Positions 11,201 to 20,657 of a DNA stretch of 64,000 nt are shown one piece after another. Position 1 is the first letter of the stretch; each line of letters opens with the position of its first letter. A model generated the notes under the pieces. The model did no database searches. It saw nothing but the letters and a program-made list of their open reading frames with translations, and was not told the origin of the DNA. The stretch comes from Muribaculaceae bacterium. Lineage in GTDB: Bacteria; Bacteroidota; Bacteroidia; Bacteroidales; Muribaculaceae. The translations under genes were made by a program, and so were the position numbers. Location of the stretch: positions 62,001 through 126,000 of the forward strand of contig JAIDTL010000038.1 in the NCBI GenBank assembly GCA_029060725.1, given 5' to 3'.

Positions 11201-11504
11201 ATTCAATCTCCACACGTCCGCTTCCGAAGTTGGACACCGACGAAATGCTCTCCACACCTTTTATGGCAGACACAACTCCCTCTATGCGAGATGTCACGTT
11301 CTGTTCTATCACTTTCGGCGAAGCATTGTTCCAGTTGAAACTTACCGTGATGGTCTTTCCCTGACGCGGACGCGGCTCCGGCTCCACATCAAGAAGCGGA
11401 ATCACAGCTATTCCGGCAGCCATACAAATCACCATCACCATCAGCAAGGTAAACGGCGATACTCGGTCAAGGCGCGAAAGAAAGCTTTTCTCAGACTGTT
11501 TCAT
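8286..11504 (-). CDS. RND efflux permease (AcrB/Mdt-like)
   Basis: ~1070 aa RND architecture, 12 TM pattern, conserved N-terminal segments; overlaps upstream RND gene. Confidence 0.92.
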   Translation of the reverse strand: MKQSEKSFLSRLDRVSPFTLLMVMVICMAAGIAVIPLLDVEPEPRPRQGKTITVSFNWNNASPKVIEQNVTSRIEGVVSAIKGVESISSVSNFGSGRVEIELKPQANVSATKFEIASAIKQIYKKFPEGVSYPAVTGGEVVTSSGKDEKEKLLLTYQLNATMKDDQLKEYVGNQVTPALKAIEGVRRVDITGGRGKYVEISYDPMTLRTYGITVSDIEEALKGFMGRAEIIGELTTEDSDGKNELKALYLSVDQFDKPIERMPIKNVGGSIIYMGDLADYEYKDRLPGSYYRLNGLSTIYLNIYVDSDAPIIRLSHELIDKIDDLQKNLKKGVYLTLTFNAADKQETELRTLVRRSLMSLLILLIFIWLIRRRWKYLFLVSITLAANILIAVLIYWLADIRLHTFALAGITVSLGIIIDSSIVMVDHYLRHRDRNAFIAILAALLTTIGALVIIFFLPEQLQKDLHDFSWIIIINLGVSLIVALLFVPALIEKTRYKERRKAKINNETPLADRLLSYYGKYIRFTQKRKWIYIIILILLFGIPFHALPDKLGDEGNIYLPQDERRELRWYEKTYNASLGSDFFVRKLKDPLSKYLGGTMRLFAEHITTSSDRRPEENEKRLNIRGKMPVGGSMHELNDKMLHIERFLSQFPEIEKFETNIGWWGGQIEVEFKEEARNTGFPYQLENKVIGQLISLGGADWSTYGVSERGFSNSLNLAYRSHRIEIAGYNYDRLYRFAEEMSRQLQQNPRVQDVIIETPGHENQEDELFMTYDKERIALDRFPIGAAHASLSGLLAEREVGRYRDKYIDSDIQLHSKRNDNFDLWQLENSYIDVNGSPTRLSNYMNISRRQAKNSIPRKNQEYVLRVAFNVLGSWNYSNKLIEKVTDEFNSKFPVGFRCLNTTYGWHKDEGTQYWLLLLVAVIIYFICAVLFESLTLPLVIISLIPVSFIGTFLTFYFTDIPFGNGGFASIVLLAGIVVNAGIYQIYEYRGLLKKDAFEDRVKVYLKAFRNKVVPVFLTVLSTILGLVPFLFDRKDDGDFWFTFAVGSMGGLLFSILAYVFVMPIFLKLKKSL

Positions 11505-14500
11505 GGCTGCAAAGTATTCGTCCCATTAGCCCTATTTGCCCTATAGGGCTTATAAACCTTATACACCTGATAATAGAGCAAAGGCACAATGAAAAGACTC
11601 ACGGCGGTTCCCACTGTCATGCCCACGACAAGTGTAAGCGATAAAGGATATTGCAATGCCGATCCCATATCGCCTCGATGTAGGAATGGAAGGAGAGCTA
11701 AGATAGTAGTCAGAGACGTCATCAGTATCGGACGTAGTCGCTTGTGTCCGGATTCGTTTACAGCTTTCAAGAGCGGCATTCCTGCGCGGCGAAGCCTGTT
11801 AATGGTGTCGATCTTTAATATCGAGTCGTTGATTATGATGCCCGCCATCACGATTAGTCCGGTCATCGACATGATGTTTAGCGTCTCTCCTGTCAGCCAC
11901 AGCACTATGAAAACTAAGCACACATCTATCACCATCTCGAAGAGAATGATGAGCGGCTGCACAAGGCTCTCAAATTGGGCGGCAAGAATGAAGTATAGAA
12001 GGGCAAGTGACACAGCGAGCACAATGGCAAGTTCCCCTATGAGCTTGCGGCTTTTGAAATATTCTCCGTCGTATGTCGCAGTGTACTCTGCATGTCTCTT
12101 CACAAACCTGTCAGTGTAATCCATCACTTCCCTTATCTCCTTGCTTCCGGCGTTGACTTCTATAGGATAATAGTCGCCCGTGCCGGCTGCTGAAAGACGT
12201 TTGTAGTCCTCTCTCCTTGATTGTCGCAATATGAGTGAAAGGGGGATGTCAATTCCCTCGTCATTCTTCACACTGCCTCCCATTATGCGGTCACTTTCGT
12301 TTCCCTGTTTCCCAACCATTATTGGAATTGAATTAGGACCGTCACTTATTTCAAACACCTTATTCTTGTGCACAGCCTCGCGCAGATGTGCGTAAAGTTG
12401 TCTGTATCCAACCTTGTAGAGAGTCATGCGCTCTGAATCTGCAAGATATTGAAGGTTTTCTTCAGTCACGACGGGACGGATATTTATATCGGGAAAAGCC
12501 CGGCGCAAGGAATCAATGAAGGCACGGCTTTCAGCAACCTTGGGACGACTCCCTTCAGCCGTCTGAATCCGTATTTCAAGGTCGCTTCCTCCTGTCTGGA
12601 ATACAAGTTCATAAAGATTGCCCGATGATTCAAAAGATACGCTTGCTTTCGGATAATCTTTGGCTACGGCATATTCGATTTTTCCCTTAGCATTTTCCAG
12701 CGCCTCTGCATCTTTGCATTTAAGATAAATGATGGCTTCCGAAGTAGTCAGTTCCTTGGTATGCGGAAGCAGAAACTGCTGTACTCCTGCCATTACTGTT
12801 GAGTGGGTTATTGGGTTTTCATCGTTTTCAACGTTATTGGTGGAAAGATATGCAAGAAGTTCTGAAATTCTTCTGTCGTTTTCTTCAGCAGAAATCCCGG
12901 CATTCCAGTCTATTTCCACGAGCGTATCTTCCGGAGCGATGTAAGGCATCCGCTCCTTGTCAAGGTTGACAAAAAGCAATGCCGAAAGAGGAATGCAAAG
13001 AAATCCTGCTATTATATAAATCCAAGCATGCCTAAACACGTGTGAATGTATCCTGTCATATAAAGAAGCAAGCTTCGATTTATAAGTCACATTATCCCTA
13101 TTAGCCCCATTGGGCCTATAAGACCTATAAAAACTATAATAATACACAGGAATGACCAGCACCGACACTCCCAATGAAGAGAATAGCGCGATAGCCACTG
13201 CCATAGCCTGGTCATAGAAAAGTGCCCCGGCAGTCCCGCTCAGAAACATCAGCGGAATGAACACGGAGCAAGTGGTCAGCACACTGCTGAGCATCGGCAC
13301 GAACACCTCTCTCGTCCCCTCTGTTATTGACTCTGACAAGGATTTCTCTTCTGTCTGTTTTTGCCTTATGTTGTCGATAACGATTATGGAGTTGTCTACC
13401 ATCATTCCTACTCCGAGTATAAGTCCGGAAAGGGAGATTACATTGATTGAGATATTAAGCAGGTGGAAGAATAAGAGAGTAATGAGGAGCGACACCGGGA
13501 TTGTTATGATGATCAGAATTGTCGGTCGCCAATCGCGCATGAAAAGGAAAAGAATCAGACATGCCAATATCGCTCCCAAAAGTAGATTTTGTTCAAGGTT
13601 GCTGATGGAGTAGGATAGAAGTTGTGTCTGGTCGCGGGTCAGTTGGAAATTGATTTCCGGAAATTCCTTCCCGAGATCTTCAAGAAGCTTTGCCATACCC
13701 TCCTGAAGGTCTTTCATCTGTGCGTCGTTCTGCTTCACGACCGCCATGGTCACGGCATTGTGCCCGTCAGATCTCACCAATCCGGATCGGGTTGCCGTGC
13801 GTTCCGTTATGTCGCAGATCTCTCTGAGTGTCACAAGGCGACCGCCATGATTGATATAGATAGCGGCAATATCCTCCTTTGTGAGTATTTGAGAGTCAAA
13901 ATGGATATTATAGCGATAGATGCCGTCTACTATGCTGAGAGCACCAAGTGTAATGTTATTGTCAGAGATGGCTCGTTCTATGTCGGAGGCTGTCAGTCCC
14001 AAGGCATCCATCTTTGCAGGGTCCGGAATACATTCAATCTCTGTGCCCGGTATTCCGCTAACGTCGACCATGGCAGTCTGCGGAAGTTGCTCTATGCGTT
14101 TAGCCACTACATCGCGGGCGAAGCGTGCCAATCCGGCAAACCGCATTCCTGCCTCGCTCCCTTTCGGTTCTTCTTTCAGCGAAATGTCAAGATAGAAAGC
14201 CGGAATATCCATTGCCCCGGCCTTCATCACCTTTGGTCGGTCGGCATCCTTCGGCAGAAAACGCATCGCACGATCTACCTTCTCATTCACCTCGATGAAG
14301 ATTATGTCCATGTCGCTACCCGGCTCGAATAACAGACGGATAGTTCCGGCATCCATCCGGCTTTCAGATTGAATGTCCTTCAGTCCTGCTACCTGCAGCA
14401 ACTGCTGTCGAAGTGGTTTCGTATAACTTTCTTCCACCTCGTTGACTGCATATCCGGGGCATACTGCCTGCACTGTAATCTGCGGCACAGCGATATCCGG

Positions 14501-14605
14501 CATCAGCGACACCGGAATCTTCCGCATAGCCACCAATGCCACCACCGTAATTGCAATCAGCACCATGCTGACAGCAATCGGTCGTTTTATCAATCCATTA
14601 TTCAT
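11501..14605 (-). CDS. RND efflux permease (AcrB/Mdt-like)
   Basis: MNNGLIKRPIAVSMVLIAITVVALVAMRKIPVSLMPDIAVPQITVQAVCPGYAVNEVEESYTKPLRQQLLQVAGL. Confidence 0.93.
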   Translation of the reverse strand: MNNGLIKRPIAVSMVLIAITVVALVAMRKIPVSLMPDIAVPQITVQAVCPGYAVNEVEESYTKPLRQQLLQVAGLKDIQSESRMDAGTIRLLFEPGSDMDIIFIEVNEKVDRAMRFLPKDADRPKVMKAGAMDIPAFYLDISLKEEPKGSEAGMRFAGLARFARDVVAKRIEQLPQTAMVDVSGIPGTEIECIPDPAKMDALGLTASDIERAISDNNITLGALSIVDGIYRYNIHFDSQILTKEDIAAIYINHGGRLVTLREICDITERTATRSGLVRSDGHNAVTMAVVKQNDAQMKDLQEGMAKLLEDLGKEFPEINFQLTRDQTQLLSYSISNLEQNLLLGAILACLILFLFMRDWRPTILIIITIPVSLLITLLFFHLLNISINVISLSGLILGVGMMVDNSIIVIDNIRQKQTEEKSLSESITEGTREVFVPMLSSVLTTCSVFIPLMFLSGTAGALFYDQAMAVAIALFSSLGVSVLVIPVYYYSFYRSYRPNGANRDNVTYKSKLASLYDRIHSHVFRHAWIYIIAGFLCIPLSALLFVNLDKERMPYIAPEDTLVEIDWNAGISAEENDRRISELLAYLSTNNVENDENPITHSTVMAGVQQFLLPHTKELTTSEAIIYLKCKDAEALENAKGKIEYAVAKDYPKASVSFESSGNLYELVFQTGGSDLEIRIQTAEGSRPKVAESRAFIDSLRRAFPDINIRPVVTEENLQYLADSERMTLYKVGYRQLYAHLREAVHKNKVFEISDGPNSIPIMVGKQGNESDRIMGGSVKNDEGIDIPLSLILRQSRREDYKRLSAAGTGDYYPIEVNAGSKEIREVMDYTDRFVKRHAEYTATYDGEYFKSRKLIGELAIVLAVSLALLYFILAAQFESLVQPLIILFEMVIDVCLVFIVLWLTGETLNIMSMTGLIVMAGIIINDSILKIDTINRLRRAGMPLLKAVNESGHKRLRPILMTSLTTILALLPFLHRGDMGSALQYPLSLTLVVGMTVGTAVSLFIVPLLYYQVYKVYKPYRANRANGTNTLQP

Positions 14606-15687
14606 CGTAGTTTCACTTCTGTTCCGTCAGCAAGGTTGAGATTGCCGCTTGTTATTACGATGTCCCCTTTTTCAATAGTCGTTTCCTTACGCTGGCAACC
14701 GGTGATGGCGAATGAGTTAATATTGGAGTGCACTACATCAACGTAGGTCCAGACTGCACGACCATCCCTGTAGCGGAATATCACATGGTAACCGTCGCGC
14801 TCCACAACGGCATCTTTAGGCACTACAAACATATCGCCGACATTCTCATCTACCGTAATCCGTACGTTCATCCCGTCTATCAGCATCGGATCTCTACCGT
14901 TTATGTGTGCAGTGACTTTCACAAGCCCTTTCTCATCGACTTGAGGATTAATGCCTGTCACAATTCCGCTGAATCTCTTTCCCTCATCCACGAAAGGGGC
15001 AACCGTCACTTCCCGTCCTTTCTGCACGCTTCCCAACTCAGCCTCCAATACTTTGAATTCCACGTCAAATGAAGAGTCATCTATCAGAGTGCATACCTTG
15101 TCGCTCTTCTGATGCGTCTTGGCATCGATGTTTGCTATTCGTCCGGAAAAGGGAGCACGAAGGTCGCATTCAGCCAAAGCTCGTTTCGCCTCCTCTAATT
15201 GATACTTGGCAGAATAATATCCGGATGTCACCTCTGCACGCTTCATTACGTCGGCAGGCACATCCTTCATGTCGGCATCATAACCGAGCCCTATCAGTTT
15301 GTCTGTAAGATCCACGTTTGCACGGTAGAGATCATGTTCCGCTTTCTCCACTTCACGCTTGCGCTGTTCCTTGTCGAGCGTCGCTATCACCTGACCTTTG
15401 CCTACATACTGCCCTACCTTCACGTGGAGTTGAAGCGTAACGCCATCGTTAGAAAACCGCAGGTCGCTTTTTTCCCGGGCTGAAAGATGACCATTACACA
15501 CCACTTGTTTTTGAAACGGCAACACCCTAAGTGTCATAGTGTCAACATACGTCTCCGACATCGTAAGCACCTCAGGCGCGGCATTCTCTTTAGCATCCTT
15601 CTCCCCCTTACCGCAAGCAGATAATAATAAAAGAATAGCGACCGGATATATTATTTTCTTTTCTATATTTTTTTCAAAGACAGTCAT
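14602..15687 (-). CDS. RND periplasmic adaptor (MFP/HlyD-like) lipoprotein
   Basis: Lipobox LLLLSAC; barrel-sandwich/hairpin sequence; start-stop overlap with RND gene. Confidence 0.9.
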   Translation of the reverse strand: MTVFEKNIEKKIIYPVAILLLLSACGKGEKDAKENAAPEVLTMSETYVDTMTLRVLPFQKQVVCNGHLSAREKSDLRFSNDGVTLQLHVKVGQYVGKGQVIATLDKEQRKREVEKAEHDLYRANVDLTDKLIGLGYDADMKDVPADVMKRAEVTSGYYSAKYQLEEAKRALAECDLRAPFSGRIANIDAKTHQKSDKVCTLIDDSSFDVEFKVLEAELGSVQKGREVTVAPFVDEGKRFSGIVTGINPQVDEKGLVKVTAHINGRDPMLIDGMNVRITVDENVGDMFVVPKDAVVERDGYHVIFRYRDGRAVWTYVDVVHSNINSFAITGCQRKETTIEKGDIVITSGNLNLADGTEVKLR

Positions 15688-15730
15688 TTGAATTTCCTAA
15701 ACGATTAAACAATTAAACGATTAAACAAAC

Positions 15731-17233
15731 CTATCTGTTGATAAGGGTCTCGAAGTCTGCATCTAAGTCCCTATTATTCACCCAGTCATAGAGAGTAAAT
15801 TTCCGTAATGAATAATAAGTGCTCCAATATGATTGTAAGAGTCTTACATACTGTGCTCTCGCATTTTCCGACTCCTGCCAAGCTGTGTTGAGATCCGTAA
15901 CGGTTGCAGTTCCAGCCTCAAAGCGACGTTTCGTAATGTCATATCTCTCATTGGCAATGTCCTGAGCTTTGAGTGCATTCTTGCATTGCACCGTCTGAGT
16001 GTTGAAACTCTGCACATCGGTTGCCAAATCCTGCAGATATTTGTCGTGTGCCTGTTGCAGACGTACCTTGTTGGCTTCAAGGTCAGCCTCAGCCATCTTC
16101 ACCCGTCCGCGTCCCATACCCCAGTCGAAGATCGGAAAAGAGAATGTCAATCCGACTATTTCGTTATCCCGCATTCCATGGTATGCATCAGAGAAAGAAT
16201 CTCCGCTCTTGTCAAAACCCAATTGGCTGTGTATCTGCATTTGTAGTCCCCGGCTTCCCTTTGCCTGCGCAACGCTCTGTTCCGATTCCAATATGCTCAC
16301 TTTCTGTTGGAGGTTGTGCGATGAGTTGTTTAGGGCACGTTCTATCACGTCGTCTTCTATCATCATTATGTCGGTGATGGTATATGGTGATATTAGAGTC
16401 ACGTCCAAGTCAGATGGAATCCTGAGATAGGAGAGTAGACTGAATAAATTGTTACAGAGATAGAGCTTATTGTCACCCACCTCCACTTCTGCATTAAGCA
16501 CTGAGAGTTCAAGTTGCAAAAGTTCGCTCTTTGTGATGGTTCCAATTCCGAAGCGTTTATTTGCTATCTCGAGAAGAGACCGTCGGTCTTTAAGATTGTT
16601 TTCCGCTTGCCGCAGGTGAGACTGGGCAGAGAGTACATTGAAGAAGAGATTTACAACCTCAATTCCGACACCCTCCATAGCCTCGAGATAGCTTCGCTTA
16701 GCCATATCATATTTAAGCGGCTCAGTCTTCTTCAACCATTTCAGTCGGTTGAAGGCAAAGAGCGGTTGCGTATAGCTCAACCGTATGGGGCGACTGTTGT
16801 AGAGCCGGTTGCCATAGCTGAACTGGTCGAGTCGGTGGAGATACGACTGCACCGAGAGAGTTCCGCCGAGAGGAGCGATGTTCTGATTGATGGAGAGAGA
16901 CAATGAGTTGGAGAGAGTATTGTTTTCCACATAGTAAATCTGTCCGCTTTCATAGTCGCGGGTCTGTACCATTGAGCGGTCAAACTCCATCAGTCCGCCT
17001 GACAAGTTTATTGAAGGAAGCAGTTCCGCTTTATAAGAACGATGGCTCCAATACTGGCTCATGAAGTTAAGTCGAGCAGCCATCGCATCATAACTCTGCG
17101 CCTGAGCTATCTCGATGGCATCTGATAGAGTAAGTACCTTGTTCTGCCCAATGGCGACTGCGGGTAGAAGAAGACTTATAAAAATAAAAGATTTAATATC
17201 AGATTTTAATTTCATCATAGTCCAAGTTTTCAT
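15731..17233 (-). CDS. TolC-like outer-membrane efflux protein
   Basis: Signal peptide, duplicated coiled-coil OEP pattern; in order with MFP and RND genes. Confidence 0.9.
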   Translation of the reverse strand: MKTWTMMKLKSDIKSFIFISLLLPAVAIGQNKVLTLSDAIEIAQAQSYDAMAARLNFMSQYWSHRSYKAELLPSINLSGGLMEFDRSMVQTRDYESGQIYYVENNTLSNSLSLSINQNIAPLGGTLSVQSYLHRLDQFSYGNRLYNSRPIRLSYTQPLFAFNRLKWLKKTEPLKYDMAKRSYLEAMEGVGIEVVNLFFNVLSAQSHLRQAENNLKDRRSLLEIANKRFGIGTITKSELLQLELSVLNAEVEVGDNKLYLCNNLFSLLSYLRIPSDLDVTLISPYTITDIMMIEDDVIERALNNSSHNLQQKVSILESEQSVAQAKGSRGLQMQIHSQLGFDKSGDSFSDAYHGMRDNEIVGLTFSFPIFDWGMGRGRVKMAEADLEANKVRLQQAHDKYLQDLATDVQSFNTQTVQCKNALKAQDIANERYDITKRRFEAGTATVTDLNTAWQESENARAQYVRLLQSYWSTYYSLRKFTLYDWVNNRDLDADFETLINR

Positions 17234-17261
17234 TCATTCGTTCTCCTATGAAATAAATGGA

Positions 17262-18317
17262 TTATTTTTTTAGCTCATACTTAAGAATGACGTACCCTTT
17301 TTCTTGTCCGAATGAAGGATCTCGCTCATACACAGCATATAAAATGTCGTCTTTCAAAACCATTGGTGAGAATGGGTAGAATGTCTTGGTTTTAATCAGA
17401 CCTGAAGATGTATTTCCATTTTTTTTGTTATATATGCAAGTTCCCATTTTCTGGTTGGCCAAATAGTTAGTTATGATATACTTCTCCGTTTCAAATACTA
17501 CGGTAGGCGCATTAGGTAAATTTAATTCTTCTTCGAGTTTTATTTCTTCAGGATTTTCTGTATTGAAAGAAAAATCATATTGTAATGAAATTGTATCTGT
17601 ACTATCATCATATATGAATAATTTATTTTGTAATGGTGGAACTATCACTATCCCGTCGGGTGATTCTGTAAAAATGTGTTTTGAAAGAATGACATCAGGT
17701 ATGCCTTTGTTAGCAATGTATTGATTTTGAAAATTCCCCTTTCGGTCAATGGATACAACCAAATCTTCTCCTTCACCACAACTTAAGTTGAATAATAGGA
17801 AACCATTTGGTATTACTGCTAAATCCATTGCTGCTACGGGAAGTCGGATTGATTCTATAAAATTCAGATTATTATCAAGAGTTAGAATTTTTAATCCATA
17901 CATGTCAAGGATAAATACATTATCGTTTGAGTTTGTTATAGCCTTTGCTGATATACACTCTGCATCAGAATGTCCTTTTACATTTATGATTTTTTCCACC
18001 TTCCCGGAGTAATGGCTTATCTTAAGCACATTGCTCATAGCATCAAGTAAAAAAAGAGAGGAGTCTCCTACACATATGTCTTCTATAGTAGAAAAAAATA
18101 ATTCATCATTATCGGTTATTTTTACAGAATCTATTGAATTGATAAATGTGTTATATGGGATGAGATTTCGAGACATATTAATGTTTATACACTCTTTCCC
18201 AGCTATGTCTTCTTGAATCTTACAACCACTTAGTATGGAGACAATTAAAATTACCAAAAGGGTACTGAAAAAATTATTATTTAACATTGCAACTTTTATT
18301 AATAAATTCATATTCAA
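17262..18317 (-). CDS. 6-bladed beta-propeller lipoprotein (start may be 18287)
   Basis: Lipobox VSILSGC; repeated blade-like segments; adjacent to NVEAL gene. Confidence 0.75.
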   Translation of the reverse strand: MNMNLLIKVAMLNNNFFSTLLVILIVSILSGCKIQEDIAGKECININMSRNLIPYNTFINSIDSVKITDNDELFFSTIEDICVGDSSLFLLDAMSNVLKISHYSGKVEKIINVKGHSDAECISAKAITNSNDNVFILDMYGLKILTLDNNLNFIESIRLPVAAMDLAVIPNGFLLFNLSCGEGEDLVVSIDRKGNFQNQYIANKGIPDVILSKHIFTESPDGIVIVPPLQNKLFIYDDSTDTISLQYDFSFNTENPEEIKLEEELNLPNAPTVVFETEKYIITNYLANQKMGTCIYNKKNGNTSSGLIKTKTFYPFSPMVLKDDILYAVYERDPSFGQEKGYVILKYELKK

Positions 18318-18358
18318 TTCAAGTAAGAAATTCTTTCAAAAGAATTTCTTACTTGAAT
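18317..18358 (-). terminator. Strong hairpin between NVEAL gene and propeller gene
   Basis: ATTCAAGTAAGAAATTCTTT-caa-AAGAATTTCTTACTTGAAT, ~19-bp arms. Confidence 0.7.
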
Positions 18359-18407
18359 AATTCATACTGTAAGTTTGTTTTCAATACATTATGGAAGCAT
18401 TTCTTCA

Positions 18408-18746
18408 TTAATTGACAGGACAATAAAATGTACAGTCATGCTCATGCACTGTCGCTGATCCCGAACGGTTGGGAATACTAAAACCAAATTTTTGGGGTGT
18501 TGGTACAGTTGTTACTTCACCATTTTCAAATCCAGTTCTATAGCACTGTCCATGGCGGGGCTCCCATCTTATCTGTGGAATTTGGTTATAATCGTAATCC
18601 CCTTCAGTCAAAGCCTCAACATTCATTATTGTAAGAGTATCATAATCGCTTAGATTACTTGTAAGCGACTTTAAACCTTGGTATCCAACTGACATCAAGG
18701 CTGTGATTGCCAACGTAGACAACCATATTTTTGATTTTTCTTTCAT
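18408..18746 (-). CDS. NVEAL-type secreted peptide precursor (112 aa)
   Basis: Hydrophobic leader then LTIMNVEALTEGD; three C-terminal Cys. Confidence 0.85.
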   Translation of the reverse strand: MKEKSKIWLSTLAITALMSVGYQGLKSLTSNLSDYDTLTIMNVEALTEGDYDYNQIPQIRWEPRHGQCYRTGFENGEVTTVPTPQKFGFSIPNRSGSATVHEHDCTFYCPVN

Positions 18747-18788
18747 TGATTGAGATGTTTAATTCAAGTTTATTTAACTATTCAAACT

Positions 18789-18824
18789 ATGTAATTATTA
18801 ATCGGTTTTTATCATTTCAACCGA
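18789..18824 (-). promoter_or_regulatory. Shared upstream motif, copy 1
   Basis: TAATTATTAATCGGTTTTTATCATTTCAACCGA matches sequence upstream of the second NVEAL gene. Confidence 0.5.
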
Positions 18825-18880
18825 GGCGGTAAAGTTTGGCCGCTATTAACTAAGAAATTATTTTTGTGACTGTAGTATGG

Positions 18881-20653
18881 TTATAAAGTTTTATATTTAT
18901 TGATAATCTCAAGAGCCTCAGCCTTCATGTCGTTGGTAGCTGAAGACTGTATTTTTTCGTTAAAACTATTGACTTTTACAGCAATTGTGTTTAATTTATC
19001 CAGATTACCAAGTTGTTCATATAGCTTCATAAGTCTATAGTATGGGTATATCCGATTGGGCATTGTGTGGTAAGCATGGATATAGGCTTTCTCAGCAATA
19101 TCATATGCTTCCATATCCCTATAGTTATTACCTTGAAGCACTAAAAACATAGGGTCGTTACTGAGCTGGGCACCGCGGCGCAATATTCTATTACTGTCAT
19201 TGTAGTGTCCTTGCTCCGAAAGGATTTTTGCGAAATCAAACAGAAAACGTTTGTTATCATCTAAATAATTCAGAAGAGAGTAGTAATCTTTTATGAAAGC
19301 TTTGTCATGAAGTCCCGCAAACATGCGATACTCTTTTTCCGCGTCCAAACGCTCACGAACATCCTTTTCACATAGATATAATATACAGATTATAAAAGTA
19401 ACTATTGTAGTAGTCTTTAAAATTGCATTATACATAGAATCATATTTATCTGCTTTTTCCGCTTTTTGAATAGAAACGGTATATGATGTAATGAGTACAC
19501 CTATGATTTGATATGGCAGTAGATCAAACGGATATGAAAATAAAGAAATTATTAAGAGCGTTAAAGCTATAAGAAAAAGAGGACGGCAATTCACCCACAG
19601 TTGATGCAATACATAACCAATCAGAGCGATTACAAAAACCAATCCCACAACTCCTTGCTCAACTCCGACGAGAAGCAGGTCATTGAAAGCATAATCAATT
19701 GCGTCTACACTGACGAGATTGATCTTAGGCATATGCATGCTTATTTCTGTCGTCTTTAGGGCATATCGATTGAAAAAACTTCCTATTCCATTGCCCAAAA
19801 AAGGATTGTCAAGGAAGCAATGGAAACCGATATAATTGATAATTCCTCTTCCATCTGCTGACCCCGACTTCAAGAAATATAAGCAAACAGCGCAGAGTGA
19901 AGCAGTGACAATGAATATGCTCCATTGTCTCCAACCCTTGATCTTGTGATGGAAAAGTATAACCAAACAAATAAAAATGGCAAGAAAAGCAGCCCTACTC
20001 ATAGTCATTATCAATGGAACTGTCATAAATAGAAGTGAAGCATACCCAAGAATTAAGTATTTGCGACTTTGTGATCTCCGCGTGAGGTTTTTACATAAAG
20101 CTACTATACCCAATGCAAGATACGCAGAATAGGGACCAGGATTAAGAAATGATCCGGTGACCGGATAGAGATGATGCCGACTCGTTCCGGATATTATCTG
20201 TAAATATCCCATACCGGCTTCTACAACAGCAAAAAAGATAAGAAGAAATAAAATGACATTTCCCGACAATCGGCATCCTGATATTAGTATCCGCATAGCC
20301 ACATAGAGCATGCACATAAGTGTAGCTCGAATTGCAAATCCTGCTGCTGGATATGTAGCGTCAAACCAGAGTCTACACATAGCATAAACATACCAGACAA
20401 TTACAATACAGTCAATCCAGTTGAATCGTATCTTAATCTTCCTAACAAAGGCTATTACGAATCCTATTACGGCCATCAATGGAATTATGAAACAAAGGTA
20501 GATTTCAGTCTCGGATCTTCCGACACTTACTGGCAGTATAGAGATTATCAAGAGGGATATGACACACACCAATGCGATCCATGTATCCACATGGATTCCC
20601 TTAACAGTACTTATCACGGTACCTGATATGTCTACTATACGCTGCTTTATCAT
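18881..20653 (-). CDS. O-antigen ligase (Wzy/WaaL)-like polytopic protein with C-terminal TPR-like region
   Basis: ~12 hydrophobic segments, DNPFLGNGIGSFF motif, TPR-like tail; start adjusted to MIKQRIVD because the longer ORF overlaps lepB. Confidence 0.8.
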   Translation of the reverse strand: MIKQRIVDISGTVISTVKGIHVDTWIALVCVISLLIISILPVSVGRSETEIYLCFIIPLMAVIGFVIAFVRKIKIRFNWIDCIVIVWYVYAMCRLWFDATYPAAGFAIRATLMCMLYVAMRILISGCRLSGNVILFLLIFFAVVEAGMGYLQIISGTSRHHLYPVTGSFLNPGPYSAYLALGIVALCKNLTRRSQSRKYLILGYASLLFMTVPLIMTMSRAAFLAIFICLVILFHHKIKGWRQWSIFIVTASLCAVCLYFLKSGSADGRGIINYIGFHCFLDNPFLGNGIGSFFNRYALKTTEISMHMPKINLVSVDAIDYAFNDLLLVGVEQGVVGLVFVIALIGYVLHQLWVNCRPLFLIALTLLIISLFSYPFDLLPYQIIGVLITSYTVSIQKAEKADKYDSMYNAILKTTTIVTFIICILYLCEKDVRERLDAEKEYRMFAGLHDKAFIKDYYSLLNYLDDNKRFLFDFAKILSEQGHYNDSNRILRRGAQLSNDPMFLVLQGNNYRDMEAYDIAEKAYIHAYHTMPNRIYPYYRLMKLYEQLGNLDKLNTIAVKVNSFNEKIQSSATNDMKAEALEIINKYKTL

Positions 20654-20657
20654 TTTG

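Noticed and set aside
13622-14332. 236-aa + strand ORF opposite an RND gene
   Set aside because: Antisense shadow of a strongly conserved RND CDS; low-complexity, no family resemblance, no promoter or RBS context.
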